Origin: Demequina sediminicola
GTDB taxonomy: Bacteria; Actinomycetota; Actinomycetes; Actinomycetales; Demequinaceae
Length of the DNA stretch: 64,000 bases
Direction: 5' to 3'
Assembly: GCF_000975055.1 (NCBI RefSeq)
Contig: NZ_BBRB01000001.1
Span: 124,001-188,000 of the forward strand
Shown here: piece after piece, positions 28,100 to 35,697 of the stretch
How the letters are laid out: each line of letters starts with the position of its first letter
Position numbering within the stretch: the stretch's first letter is position 1
Position numbers and translations under genes: made by a program
Notes under the pieces: generated by a model
The model's input: only the letters and a program-made list of their open reading frames with translations
Database searches by the model: none
What the model was told of the DNA's origin: nothing

Positions 28100-29565
28100 G
28101 ACCGCACCTCGCATCCGGCGTGAGTCCCAGTGCCATCGTCGTAAGTCATTGGCTCACTACAGATAGAGCAGGACTGGTGAGGCGGGTTGTTGTCGCGCGT
28201 CCTCGCGCGGGGGGTGTGTTCTAGTTGGGCATGTAGGGCATCTTTGGGCTGTACCTGGGGTGATACATCTGCCTCTGAGAGCAACGCCGGGGCGCTATCC
28301 GTCGCGCAGTCTGCATACTTGCCTAACTTGCCCTCCTGAGCGGTCCAGGGAGACAGTGCCGCGTGTGCGCCCTTCCATCCGTCTTCGGGCTTCGACCACC
28401 ACATCGGGCCTTGGAACACCCCCCGGCGGTCAGTCACTACACCTAGCGACTCTCGAGCCGTGCGCAGCATCTTCTCTGAGTAGTCCAGCTCCCCGGCACG
28501 CTTGAGTACGTCGGACTTGAGTAGCCCATGTTCGCCAGCTGTGTCGAGCAGCTCGCGCAGCCATTTCTCGGCGGCCCCGGTTGGGGTCGTGCTTTCGCGG
28601 CGTTCCTGGCGTGCGACCTCATGAGCACGGATCTCTGCTTCGCGGATGCTGGTGTCATGACGACCGTGGTCCACATAGCGTGCCGCGATAATCTCGCGCC
28701 CATCGTCAGGGTCGGTGCCAACTTCGACGCCTTCAACGGTGTATGCCCACGCCTCGAGGTCGTCTGGTCCAAGGTTCGACTTGGCGATCCCTACAAGGCG
28801 GCGGGCCTCGTCCATTGGGTCACGCATGGCCACGAGAACCGCGCGTGCCACAGCCGAGAATGCGCGCGACCCCATGATGCTATTCAGGACGTCACCACCA
28901 CCACCCTTGTTTTGGTGGATGATCCCAAGAATCGCCGCGCCCGTTGCGTGACCGATGCGCGTTAGCGGCTCGAGGGCCTGGCGTACGTCGCGGTCGACGT
29001 GTGTGTCCAGACCTTCGCCCATGCGTGACATCAGTGGGTCGAGCAGGACCGCAGCTGCGTGTTCGTCGCAAATGAGTTGCTCGAGCTCCACGAGGTCACG
29101 CGGCAGCATGATCGGCACCTCATGAGGGTTGCCCTCGTCGTCTGTAAGTTCGACGGCTTCAACCTGCACAACCCGATCAAGGTCTGCGCTCTCAGCCATG
29201 AGGCGCGGGACGATGGTGTGCGCCCATGAGTCCTCTGTTGCCACAATGATCACGTTGCGGGGTTGGCCTATGTATTCGCCGGTCAATTCGCCCCGCGTGA
29301 TCTGAGCAACCGTGCGATAACAAAACGTGGACTTACCCACGCCCTCGCGTCCCGCCACCAGGACAACCTCACCCTGAGGGATGTGCTGGTGCCACAGCCA
29401 ACGCACGGCGCGCGCGGTAATGTCGCCGGCACGTCGCGTCTTGAGTCGAGCGCGGGGCCTTTCAGTCACAGCGACTTCACCAAATGGGCAGCCACAACTC
29501 GCGCGGTCAATCGCATGGCGATCACACCAGGACTCAGTGCCGATACCGAAAACAGGCCCCATCAT
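28096..29565 (-). CDS. RepA-like AAA (AAA_25) ATPase
   Basis: A 489-residue P-loop ATPase of the RepA/DnaB-like AAA_25 group. N-terminal Cys motif (CDRHAIDRASCGC), Walker A AGREGVGKST (to residue 80), Walker B in AAAVLLDPLMS, and an IIHQNKGGGGDVLNSIMGS loop. A C-terminal winged-helix-like part and a final CSICSEP...C finger follow. Such proteins are replicative helicases or primase-helicase partners of plasmids and satellites, suggesting the excised element can replicate. The start overlaps the upstream stop (ATGA). Confidence 0.8.
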   Translation of the reverse strand: MMGPVFGIGTESWCDRHAIDRASCGCPFGEVAVTERPRARLKTRRAGDITARAVRWLWHQHIPQGEVVLVAGREGVGKSTFCYRTVAQITRGELTGEYIGQPRNVIIVATEDSWAHTIVPRLMAESADLDRVVQVEAVELTDDEGNPHEVPIMLPRDLVELEQLICDEHAAAVLLDPLMSRMGEGLDTHVDRDVRQALEPLTRIGHATGAAILGIIHQNKGGGGDVLNSIMGSRAFSAVARAVLVAMRDPMDEARRLVGIAKSNLGPDDLEAWAYTVEGVEVGTDPDDGREIIAARYVDHGRHDTSIREAEIRAHEVARQERRESTTPTGAAEKWLRELLDTAGEHGLLKSDVLKRAGELDYSEKMLRTARESLGVVTDRRGVFQGPMWWSKPEDGWKGAHAALSPWTAQEGKLGKYADCATDSAPALLSEADVSPQVQPKDALHAQLEHTPRARTRDNNPPHQSCSICSEPMTYDDGTGTHAGCEVRS

Positions 29566-29879
29566 GCGGCGGCCCGTTCCTGGACTCCGACTACCTCAGC
29601 AATGAGGGCAGTGTCCAGTCCCTGTTCCCATAGCTCGCGGGCAATCGCGCGCCTATCGGATTCGCACGCACTCTCAGGATTGCGGCTAAACGCCGTGCCG
29701 CGAGTGGCACGGCGATAGAACTCACGCACATAGGCAGCGCGGACTTTACGCAGTTCCTGCTGCTTCCAGAATACGAAGGGCCGCGATACAATTAGGGTAG
29801 TTTCGTTGCTTGCTTGATCCGCTTCGCCCCTGGTAACCGTCACGTTGCCGGGGGCGGCGGCGGTTCTGGGGTCAGTCAT
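29562..29879 (-). CDS. Element protein of unknown function
   Basis: A 105-residue helical protein, with VFWKQQELRKVRAAYVREFY and ALIAEVVGVQERAAA, which resembles a C-terminal helix-turn-helix. ATG 29879 overlaps the upstream gene by 8 bp; the end overlaps the AAA gene by 4 bp. Possibly a replication accessory or DNA-binding factor. Confidence 0.6.
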   Translation of the reverse strand: MTDPRTAAAPGNVTVTRGEADQASNETTLIVSRPFVFWKQQELRKVRAAYVREFYRRATRGTAFSRNPESACESDRRAIARELWEQGLDTALIAEVVGVQERAAA

Positions 29880-30093
29880 CGCTACCACCGCCCGCATGTG
29901 GGCGTAGCAGGGCGGCAACCCTCTCCCGCTGCCCATCGGTGAGCGGTGGAGCATCTGCCAGCACTTTGCTGACGTACTGCTCGAGTTTGGCAGCGGCTAG
30001 GTCCGTGCGCGCTGCTACGTAATCGGGATCATCGGCGGCGCGGGATCGACTGAGGGATGCGATCCGAGCGCGTGCGGTGAGGACATCGGACAT
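29872..30093 (-). CDS. Small helical element protein, first gene of the replication operon
   Basis: A 73-residue protein (MSDVLTARARIASLSRSRA... and PPLTDGQRERVAALLRPH). This type is frequent upstream of RepA-like genes in actinobacterial mobile elements; function unknown. Its ribosome binding site GGAGG lies inside the hairpin at 30095-30138, and the start codon follows the T-run by one base. Confidence 0.6.
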   Translation of the reverse strand: MSDVLTARARIASLSRSRAADDPDYVAARTDLAAAKLEQYVSKVLADAPPLTDGQRERVAALLRPHAGGGSDD

Positions 30094-30094
30094 G

Positions 30095-30138
30095 AAAAAA
30101 CGCCTCCGGCATGGGAATGTTTCCCACCCGCTGAGGCG
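30095..30138 (-). terminator. Terminator/attenuator hairpin that contains a ribosome binding site
   Basis: On the minus strand CGCCTC pairs with GAGGCG, and inside it TGGGAA pairs with TTCCCA around an ACA loop; six T follow. This is a textbook intrinsic terminator after the integrase operon. The 3' arm contains GGAGG placed 9 nt before the ATG at 30093, so the folded hairpin would also hide that gene's ribosome binding site. Confidence 0.75.
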
Positions 30139-30141
30139 CGT

Positions 30142-30156
30142 GACACCCGTGGTGTC
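30142..30156. promoter_or_regulatory. Palindrome upstream of the replication operon
   Basis: GACACC-CGT-GGTGTC, 6-bp perfect arms, in the ~100-bp gap after the 131-residue gene. A regulator operator is plausible, but no clear promoter was found beside it. Confidence 0.35.
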
Positions 30157-30240
30157 TCAAAAGTCGGTTTCTTGCGACTATGTGCCGGCCATTACCCAGG
30201 TGCGGCTCGGGGCAACCGTGCCAAGGTTGCACTACTACTA

Positions 30241-30636
30241 CTACTGGCTACGTCCCACGCTAGCAGCAATTGCGTCAAGCGCAATGAGTCGTATGCCAAC
30301 TTGGTCGAATCTGCCGAGAATATCCATGAGGTTCTCATTTCGCAGTGCAACTGGCCGGTGACATTTCCGGCATTCCAGCACCCATCTATTGCGCGCAGTT
30401 TCCCTCCCCTCGTCCTCGAACGTTTCGGCAGTTGGAACTTCCTCCCATCTACGATTCCCGTAAAGCGTCTCGCCGGAATCGCCGGAGTTCCCGCCGCCGC
30501 GGCGTAGGCGCGGCTTCCCCCTCGTAACCTCGTGCCAGCCTTCGCCCGTCTCGTCATTGTGGGCGAACGCCGCCACGTGGACTTCCCTACCTGCGTGGCG
30601 CTCGGAGGTACACACGATTCGCACTGTGCCACTCAT
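30241..30636 (-). CDS. Zn-ribbon-like protein co-transcribed with the integrase
   Basis: A 131-residue protein with WVLECRKCHRPVALRNENL (a C-x2-C knuckle) and an N-terminal VCTSERHAGREVHV pattern. ATG 30636 overlaps the integrase stop (ATGA) and has a GGAG site. Its stop is followed by three more in-frame TAG codons (30232-30243 in all). No known family. Confidence 0.6.
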   Translation of the reverse strand: MSGTVRIVCTSERHAGREVHVAAFAHNDETGEGWHEVTRGKPRLRRGGGNSGDSGETLYGNRRWEEVPTAETFEDEGRETARNRWVLECRKCHRPVALRNENLMDILGRFDQVGIRLIALDAIAASVGRSQ

Positions 30637-32036
30637 GCGGTTCTCCAATCAATTTGGATGGACTCGGGATCAAATCGGCGTTGCTTTCCTGGCGGCGTCT
30701 TGAGGATCGTCACTTCACACAATGCGTCGATGATGCGGCGGCGGTCTGTCAGTGTCGTATCGTTCCACGCGGCTTGCGCGTCGTCCGCGCTAACTACGGA
30801 CTCTAGAGCTGCAGGCAACGGCGTGGCGGTTCGCATCTGTTCTTGTATTCCGTCAAGCGTCTCGCGCATTTTCGCTGTGGCTGCGGTCATTTGTGTCAGC
30901 GTGACAGCGCCGTCCGCATAGGCATCGGCGAGATCATCCATGCGGGCCGTGATCGTTCCGGCCTGGCTCTGCAAGCCCGCCAAATCTACTGTCACAGGGT
31001 CTACGAGCGAGTCGAGTACATCGGGCATAGATAGGCGCGCCACCATTACGGCGTTCACCACTTCATCGGCATCGGCTTGGCGCTTGCCCACATGCCCCTT
31101 CCCCCGTGTGCGGCACCTATAGACAACACGGTTCTCTCCGTCCCGATACTTGACGTGCGAACTGCCAACGACATTGCCGCACTCGCCGCACTTAGCCAGT
31201 CCGCTGAGCAGATACTTGGCGCGGTTATCTGTCCCCGTGCCGGGGCGGTTTGGTGACTTGAGTAGGGCGACTACGGCCCTCCACATCTCCTCGTCGATAA
31301 TTGCGGGGAATGTAGACGGGCCGGTTTCCTCGCCTTTGTAGGTCGCTATCCCCGCATTGCGAGCGCGAAGCAACACCTGGCGCAATGTTGTCGCAGTGAA
31401 TGGTGCACCTAGTACGCCTCGCAGTCCTGCCGCGTTCCATGTGTCCGCGATGGCAATGAGCGACTTGCCTGCCAATAGTGAGACTGCAGCGGCCCTGATC
31501 GCGTCCGCTTCCTCCTGCACCAACACGGGAGGCTTTACGCTCGTATCCCAGCCGAACGCGCGCTTACCGCCGAGCCATTCCCCTCGCATTCCAGCCTCAC
31601 GCATGCCAGCCGACGACCGCGCGGCCTTATGCTCCACCTCAAACCGCGCCCACGCAGCCAAGGTGCGAGCCACCGCACGGCCCGAAGGCGTCGCCAGGTC
31701 CAGGGGACCGGCCTCTACGGTCTGCGTCACGATGCCGCGTGGCTCGCATGCGCTCAGATATCCCTCGAGCTCAACGGGACGGCGATGTAGCCGGTCGGTG
31801 TGCCATGCAAGGACGCCTTGGACTTGGTTGCGTTCGATAGCCTCCATGAGTGCCGTGTAGCCCGGGCGTGCGCTGCCCGTCGATGCACTCACATCGTTGT
31901 CGGTAAAGACGTAGGCAACTTCCCAACCCAGCGCATCGGCGAGCGCTCGACACTCTCGTTCCTGACGTGCAACCTTGACGCCAGCACCCTCCCGATCCTG
32001 CGACATGCGGCAATAGATGGCACATTGGGTCGTCAT
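30633..32036 (-). CDS. Large serine integrase
   Basis: A 467-residue large serine recombinase. The resolvase domain has AIYCRMSQDREG (nucleophile S12) and AWHTDRLHRR; then a recombinase domain (WLGGKRAFGWDT) and a zinc ribbon (LSGLAKCGECGNVVGSS, later YRCRTRGKGH), followed by a coiled-coil end. ATG 32036 gives the standard N terminus; the 13 codons upstream lie in the att region. Located 24 bp inside the right att core, it should catalyse attP x attB integration into cpaF, and excision with a directionality factor. Confidence 0.95.
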   Translation of the reverse strand: MTTQCAIYCRMSQDREGAGVKVARQERECRALADALGWEVAYVFTDNDVSASTGSARPGYTALMEAIERNQVQGVLAWHTDRLHRRPVELEGYLSACEPRGIVTQTVEAGPLDLATPSGRAVARTLAAWARFEVEHKAARSSAGMREAGMRGEWLGGKRAFGWDTSVKPPVLVQEEADAIRAAAVSLLAGKSLIAIADTWNAAGLRGVLGAPFTATTLRQVLLRARNAGIATYKGEETGPSTFPAIIDEEMWRAVVALLKSPNRPGTGTDNRAKYLLSGLAKCGECGNVVGSSHVKYRDGENRVVYRCRTRGKGHVGKRQADADEVVNAVMVARLSMPDVLDSLVDPVTVDLAGLQSQAGTITARMDDLADAYADGAVTLTQMTAATAKMRETLDGIQEQMRTATPLPAALESVVSADDAQAAWNDTTLTDRRRIIDALCEVTILKTPPGKQRRFDPESIQIDWRTA

Positions 32037-32059
32037 ATGTGTATTGTATATCTCGATAT

Positions 32060-32074
32060 CCCGGTACGCCAGCA
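32060..32074. other. attR core, right end of the integrative element
   Basis: CCCGGTACGCCAGCA, identical to 23787-23801. Outside it cpaF continues to its start at 32952; inside it, an AT-rich stretch leads into the integrase gene. Confidence 0.9.
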
Positions 32075-32952
32075 TTTAGCGCGATGAGCATGTCGAGGGC
32101 CTCTGCTTCACGTACCTCGCCGACGATGATGCGGTCGGGGCGCATGCGCAGCGACTCCTTCACCAGGCGTCGCAGAGGTATCTCCCCGGTGCCTTCAAGC
32201 GAAGCCTGTCGACACTGCATCGCGACCACGTCACGGCATGCCAGAGCGAGTTCAAACACTTCTTCGCAAGTGATCACCCGTTCGCGCGGCCCGATCGAAC
32301 CGGCAAGCGCGTTCAGCATCGTTGTCTTTCCGGCTTGCGTGGCACCAGAGACGAGGACGTTCGCCCCGCCGGCCACGGCATCGGCAAGGAAGCGGGCCGC
32401 TGCGGGAGTCAGTGATTGCCGCGTTACCAAGTCACTCAAGTCCGATGCCCGCACTACAAACTTACGAATGTTCACTGACCAGTGGCGCCGGGTCACATCA
32501 GGGATGACGACGTGAAGTCGCTCACCGCCAGGCAGGGTGGCGTCGACGAAGGGCGAACTGAGGTCGAGCCGCCGCCCTGAACTTTTCAACATGCGTTCGA
32601 CGACGTCGTACACCTGCTCGTCAGTGAGCACGGTGGTGGTGAGTTCCGCGCGCCCGCTGCGGGCCACAAACACTTGGCTAGGGCCGTTGATCCAGATCTC
32701 TTCAACCTCAGGATCATCCAGGTACTGCTGCAAGGCACCCAAACCGGATACGGCATCGACGACGGCTCGTGACACACCAGCGGTATCCGTCACCGGCACT
32801 ACGGCGCCAGTCAGAGATCGCTCATCCCACTGCGCTAGTGCCTCCGCGACCATCGTCCGCACGGCCGCCACATCGGCTACCGGATCGATTCCCGTCTCAC
32901 GCACCTGCTGGCGCACGCGCGCCTCAATATGCGCGACTGCCTCCCCCGTCAT
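32060..32952 (-). pseudogene. cpaF: cpaF 5' fragment (pilus ATPase N-terminal part)
   Basis: Encodes residues 1-298 of CpaF/TadA, the ATPase that powers Tad pilus assembly. Visible are an N-terminal helical domain, Walker A GATQAGKT (203-210), the Asp/Glu boxes (VITCEEVFELAL) and Walker B IIVGEV (275-280). The frame then enters the element and stops at 31771 after unrelated residues. The lost C terminus, with the HANS motif, is at 23489-23801. Start ATG 32952. Reconstituted length 396 residues, normal for the family. Confidence 0.92.
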
Positions 32953-33077
32953 GGGTCACGACACTAGAGACATCGCTCACTCAAAGTCGATGGCAGTCCT
33001 CGATCTGTGGATAACTCCCAGCGACGCTCGCTCCACATCACGGCGTGAGAAGCTCAGCCGTGCGGCCACACTCTCCC

Positions 33078-33470
33078 TCATACACGCCTAGCAATGTCCA
33101 TGAGCGAATCCATTGCACGCGTGGCCCGCCGCACTCGGTCACTTCGGATCGTTGTCGTGCCGTACCCGGCCATCGTCTTCAGACTCAACAGTGCGCTGAG
33201 GTCCTTTGCCGCCTCCGGATCCACCGTCCTCACCAACGCCACAGCCTCGTGGTGACTGTCCCCACGCGCATACTCACCCCGTCCCGCAGCACACAGCACA
33301 TCGGCCGCAGCGATTCCCGCGTGCACGCAGAGTGTCACGTAGGCATTTGTGAGGTCCTCGTCGTCATCTGCGAGTTCGCGGACAATCTCGGCCGCGGCAA
33401 AAAACTGTTGCGCCACTTGCATACGGCCTGCTTTCGCGTGAGCATCCGCCTTCACTGTGCGCGGTGCCAT
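33078..33470 (-). CDS. HEPN-domain protein (putative toxin of a HEPN/MNT pair)
   Basis: A 130-residue all-helical protein of the actinobacterial HEPN type (HAGIAAADVLCAAGRGEYAR, then HHEAVALV). An R-x4-H motif, characteristic of HEPN ribonucleases, can be read at R69-H74. It overlaps the nucleotidyltransferase gene by 19 bp. In HEPN/MNT systems the HEPN protein is an RNase toxin neutralised by AMPylation; activity here is untested. Confidence 0.65.
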   Translation of the reverse strand: MAPRTVKADAHAKAGRMQVAQQFFAAAEIVRELADDDEDLTNAYVTLCVHAGIAAADVLCAAGRGEYARGDSHHEAVALVRTVDPEAAKDLSALLSLKTMAGYGTTTIRSDRVRRATRAMDSLMDIARRV

Positions 33471-34090
33471 CGGCGCGCATCTCTGACGGTGGTGCGAAGC
33501 CAGCTACTCAAGCCGGACAGGACAAGCGCGTCGTCAAGGAGAGAGCCGATGATCGGGTCGCCTTTGGCCGCACCGTGACGAACCTCGTCCTCGGTAAGGC
33601 TGAGAATTCGAGCGTCGTTACCTGTCCAAGTCGCCACCTCGGAAGCAAAGACGCTGCAGTTGTGCTCCCAACGGTCCGTGTGAAGCCCTGGGTCCACCAG
33701 AAAAATGTCGATGTCGGAATCCACACGCATATCGCCGCGCGCCGCCGAGCCGAACATCGCAGCCCACACCGGTTGCGGGGACCACATTTCGAGGTGCTGT
33801 TGCATCCGTGTCATCAAGGTCTCCTGCAAACGCGCGAGCGCGATGATGTGCTCCGCCGCGAGGTGTAGGCGGTTGAGGCTATACCCGTACGACGCGCCGA
33901 TCTTCTCGGAACCTACGATGCCTTGAGACTCGAGGCGCCGCAGCACCTTTTTGACTCCCTCATACGACCCGTGCCCGAGCACACCGCGAATCTGGTCGAC
34001 AGTGAGTTTCGCGTCGACCCGCGCCAAGACAGTAAGGACGTCGCCGTCAAGGCTTCCTGTCACCACATTGAGTGGGCGTTGTAACAACAT
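33452..34090 (-). CDS. Winged-helix/nucleotidyltransferase (MNT-like) protein
   Basis: A 212-residue protein. The N-terminal winged helix (about residues 15-75) carries LTVDQIRGVLGHGSYEGVKK; then a minimal nucleotidyltransferase core with MFGSAARGDMRVDSDIDIF (GS 114-115, catalytic D126 and D128). ATG 34090 has a strong AGGAGGTG site; earlier in-frame starts lie upstream of the promoter. It is translated before the overlapping HEPN gene. The DNA-binding domain suggests it represses its own promoter through the 34115-34132 palindrome. Confidence 0.75.
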   Translation of the reverse strand: MLLQRPLNVVTGSLDGDVLTVLARVDAKLTVDQIRGVLGHGSYEGVKKVLRRLESQGIVGSEKIGASYGYSLNRLHLAAEHIIALARLQETLMTRMQQHLEMWSPQPVWAAMFGSAARGDMRVDSDIDIFLVDPGLHTDRWEHNCSVFASEVATWTGNDARILSLTEDEVRHGAAKGDPIIGSLLDDALVLSGLSSWLRTTVRDARRWHRAQ

Positions 34091-34114
34091 CGAGCACCTC
34101 CTGATTCCCACTAT

Positions 34115-34132
34115 AGTAGGCAAAGTCCTACT
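34115..34132. promoter_or_regulatory. Operator/promoter of the HEPN/MNT operon
   Basis: AGTAGG-CAAAGT-CCTACT, an inverted repeat with 6-bp arms. On the minus strand TACTAT, overlapping the repeat, could be the -10 element. Placed 25 bp before the nucleotidyltransferase start. Confidence 0.5.
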
Positions 34133-34179
34133 TTTGTGGAACAAAGAGCTCCCGATGTGCCCACTCGCCCCGGCAACAC

Positions 34180-35577
34180 TTAACGCGGCGCGGTGGGCTC
34201 CAACGAGATCGGCTGCGGCGCGACCGAGGCTGGCGAGCAGCACGCGTCGTCCTGAGCATCGGCCTTCTCCGTGGCCTGAGGTGCCGGCGCACAGCATCCG
34301 CCGCTCACCTGCGAACCTGCGGGCGCGTCAAACTCACCCGCTCCGCCACATACACCGGTGTCGGGCAGCACCAACTCGATGCGCTCAGCAGCGGCTTTGT
34401 CGCCCGCGAGTAGTGCGACCACGGAGCGCACCTGCTCGTATCCGGTCAGCGCCAAGAAGGTGGGGGCGCGTCCGTAGGACTTAGCTCCCACGATGAAGAA
34501 GTCGGGCTCGGGGTGGACGAGGTCTGCCGCGCCGGTCGCGCGGACCGAGCCACATGAGTGCTCGTTGGGGTCGACCTCGGCAGCAACCTTGGCGGGAGCT
34601 TGAAGGCGCAGGTCAAGGTCTAGCCGGATCTCGGAAAGGAAGTCGAGATTTGGCCGAGCGCCGGTGAGAACATAGACCTGGTCAGCGGCGGGCAGTTCCC
34701 TGCCGTCTTCCGCGGTGACCACGGCTTGGTCCCCCACGAGCGCGATGCGTTCGGTGCGGAAGGCCGTCACCATTTCGACGTCACCGAGACGCACGGCCTG
34801 GCCCGCACGCTTGCCCAGGGCTCCGCGCTCGGGAAGTTCATCGGCGGCACCGCCACCGAAGGTGTTACCCACGGTGCCACGACGCAGTACCCAGGTGACC
34901 TTCGTGGAGGGATCCTTCTTCACTACGTCTGCAAGAGTCGTGATCGCCCCTGCAGCGGAGTGCCCATTGCCAACCACGACGATGTGGCGCCCATCGAGGC
35001 CAGCCGCTTCCTCGGCGGTCGGGATGCGTGAAGCGACGATGCCGGTTTCGCGGGCAGCGACCTCACCGAGCGCCGGGAGACCTTCTGCTCCGGCCGGGTT
35101 GGGCGACGTCCAGGTGCCGGAAGCGTCGATCACAGCACGAGCTTCCACACGTTCCTCAGTACCGTCAGCGAGTGCGACGTTCACGATGAACGGCTCGTTG
35201 GCACGGCCCGCGTCAACAGAGAGGTCGCGCCCCTTGCGGCCCACCCCCGTCACGGTGGCGCCGCAACGGACGCGCTCACCGAGCGCATCGGCGAGGGGTG
35301 CGAGGTAGCGCTCGATCCACTCAGCACCTGTGGGATAGACGGTGCCGTCAGCGGCCTGTGCGGGCTCGGTCCATCCGGTGGGCTCGAGGAGGCGCTTGGC
35401 TGAGGCGTCGATCAATTCTGGCCACGCCGAGAACAGCCGGACATGCCCCCATTGGGCCACGGATGCGGCGGGACCTGTGCCCGTTTCCAGCACGAGGGGC
35501 TCCAGGCCACGCTCGAGAAGGTGGGCAGCGGCAGCGAGACCCTGTGGGCCAGCTCCGATCACAACAACGGGACGCAT
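34180..35577 (-). CDS. FAD-dependent oxidoreductase with Cys-rich C-terminal tail
   Basis: A 465-residue two-dinucleotide-fold flavoprotein: FAD motif VVIGAGPQGLAAA at the N terminus, a second NAD(P) motif HIVVVGNGHSAAGA, and YVLTGARPN. After the catalytic body there is a ~55-residue tail with Cys 410 and Cys pairs 428-429 and 446-447. Similar flavoproteins occur in actinobacterial arsenic clusters. The ArsR-like operator in front of it supports a thiophilic metal(loid) role, but no arsR, arsC or arsenite pump gene is adjacent. ATG 35577. Confidence 0.7.
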   Translation of the reverse strand: MRPVVVIGAGPQGLAAAAHLLERGLEPLVLETGTGPAASVAQWGHVRLFSAWPELIDASAKRLLEPTGWTEPAQAADGTVYPTGAEWIERYLAPLADALGERVRCGATVTGVGRKGRDLSVDAGRANEPFIVNVALADGTEERVEARAVIDASGTWTSPNPAGAEGLPALGEVAARETGIVASRIPTAEEAAGLDGRHIVVVGNGHSAAGAITTLADVVKKDPSTKVTWVLRRGTVGNTFGGGAADELPERGALGKRAGQAVRLGDVEMVTAFRTERIALVGDQAVVTAEDGRELPAADQVYVLTGARPNLDFLSEIRLDLDLRLQAPAKVAAEVDPNEHSCGSVRATGAADLVHPEPDFFIVGAKSYGRAPTFLALTGYEQVRSVVALLAGDKAAAERIELVLPDTGVCGGAGEFDAPAGSQVSGGCCAPAPQATEKADAQDDACCSPASVAPQPISLEPTAPR

Positions 35578-35600
35578 CAGACGGCTCCAGACATTTCTTT

Positions 35601-35653
35601 ACATCGATGAACATCAATGTTTGAACTATCCCGCACACATCGATCATTGTCAA
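35601..35653 (-). promoter_or_regulatory. Promoter and ArsR/SmtB-like operator of the flavoprotein gene
   Basis: Minus-strand -35 TTGACA (35648-35653), 17-bp spacer and -10 GATAGT (35625-35630). Immediately downstream, 35601-35620 is a near-perfect 9-bp-arm palindrome (ACATCGATGAACATCAATGT), like ArsR-family operators. A similar half site, ACATCGAT, lies in the spacer. Confidence 0.65.
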
Positions 35654-35697
35654 TGTCCTGCATGGCGCCCCCATCACAGGCTCGAGGCCAGACGCCG

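Larger units (their letters stand above)
23787..32074. mobile_element. 8.27-kb serine-integrase element inserted in cpaF
   Basis: Bounded by a 15-bp direct repeat with the integrase start 24 bp inside the right end. Nearly all genes are on the minus strand in overlapping chains. They are the integrase, a Zn-ribbon-like protein, small proteins typical of actinobacterial mobile elements, a RepA-like AAA ATPase, a Cys-pair protein, WhiB, three small proteins, a 247-residue protein of unknown function, and Panacea/Doc. Left-end plus-strand genes form a small cassette. No capsid, terminase, tail, lysis or conjugation genes are seen, so it resembles a phage satellite or plasmid-like integrative element. 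Excision would leave one repeat and an intact cpaF. Confidence 0.9.

Noticed and set aside
23787-32074. Complete prophage
   Set aside because: Only integrase, replication, regulatory and toxin-antitoxin type genes are present; no capsid, portal, terminase, tail or lysis genes.
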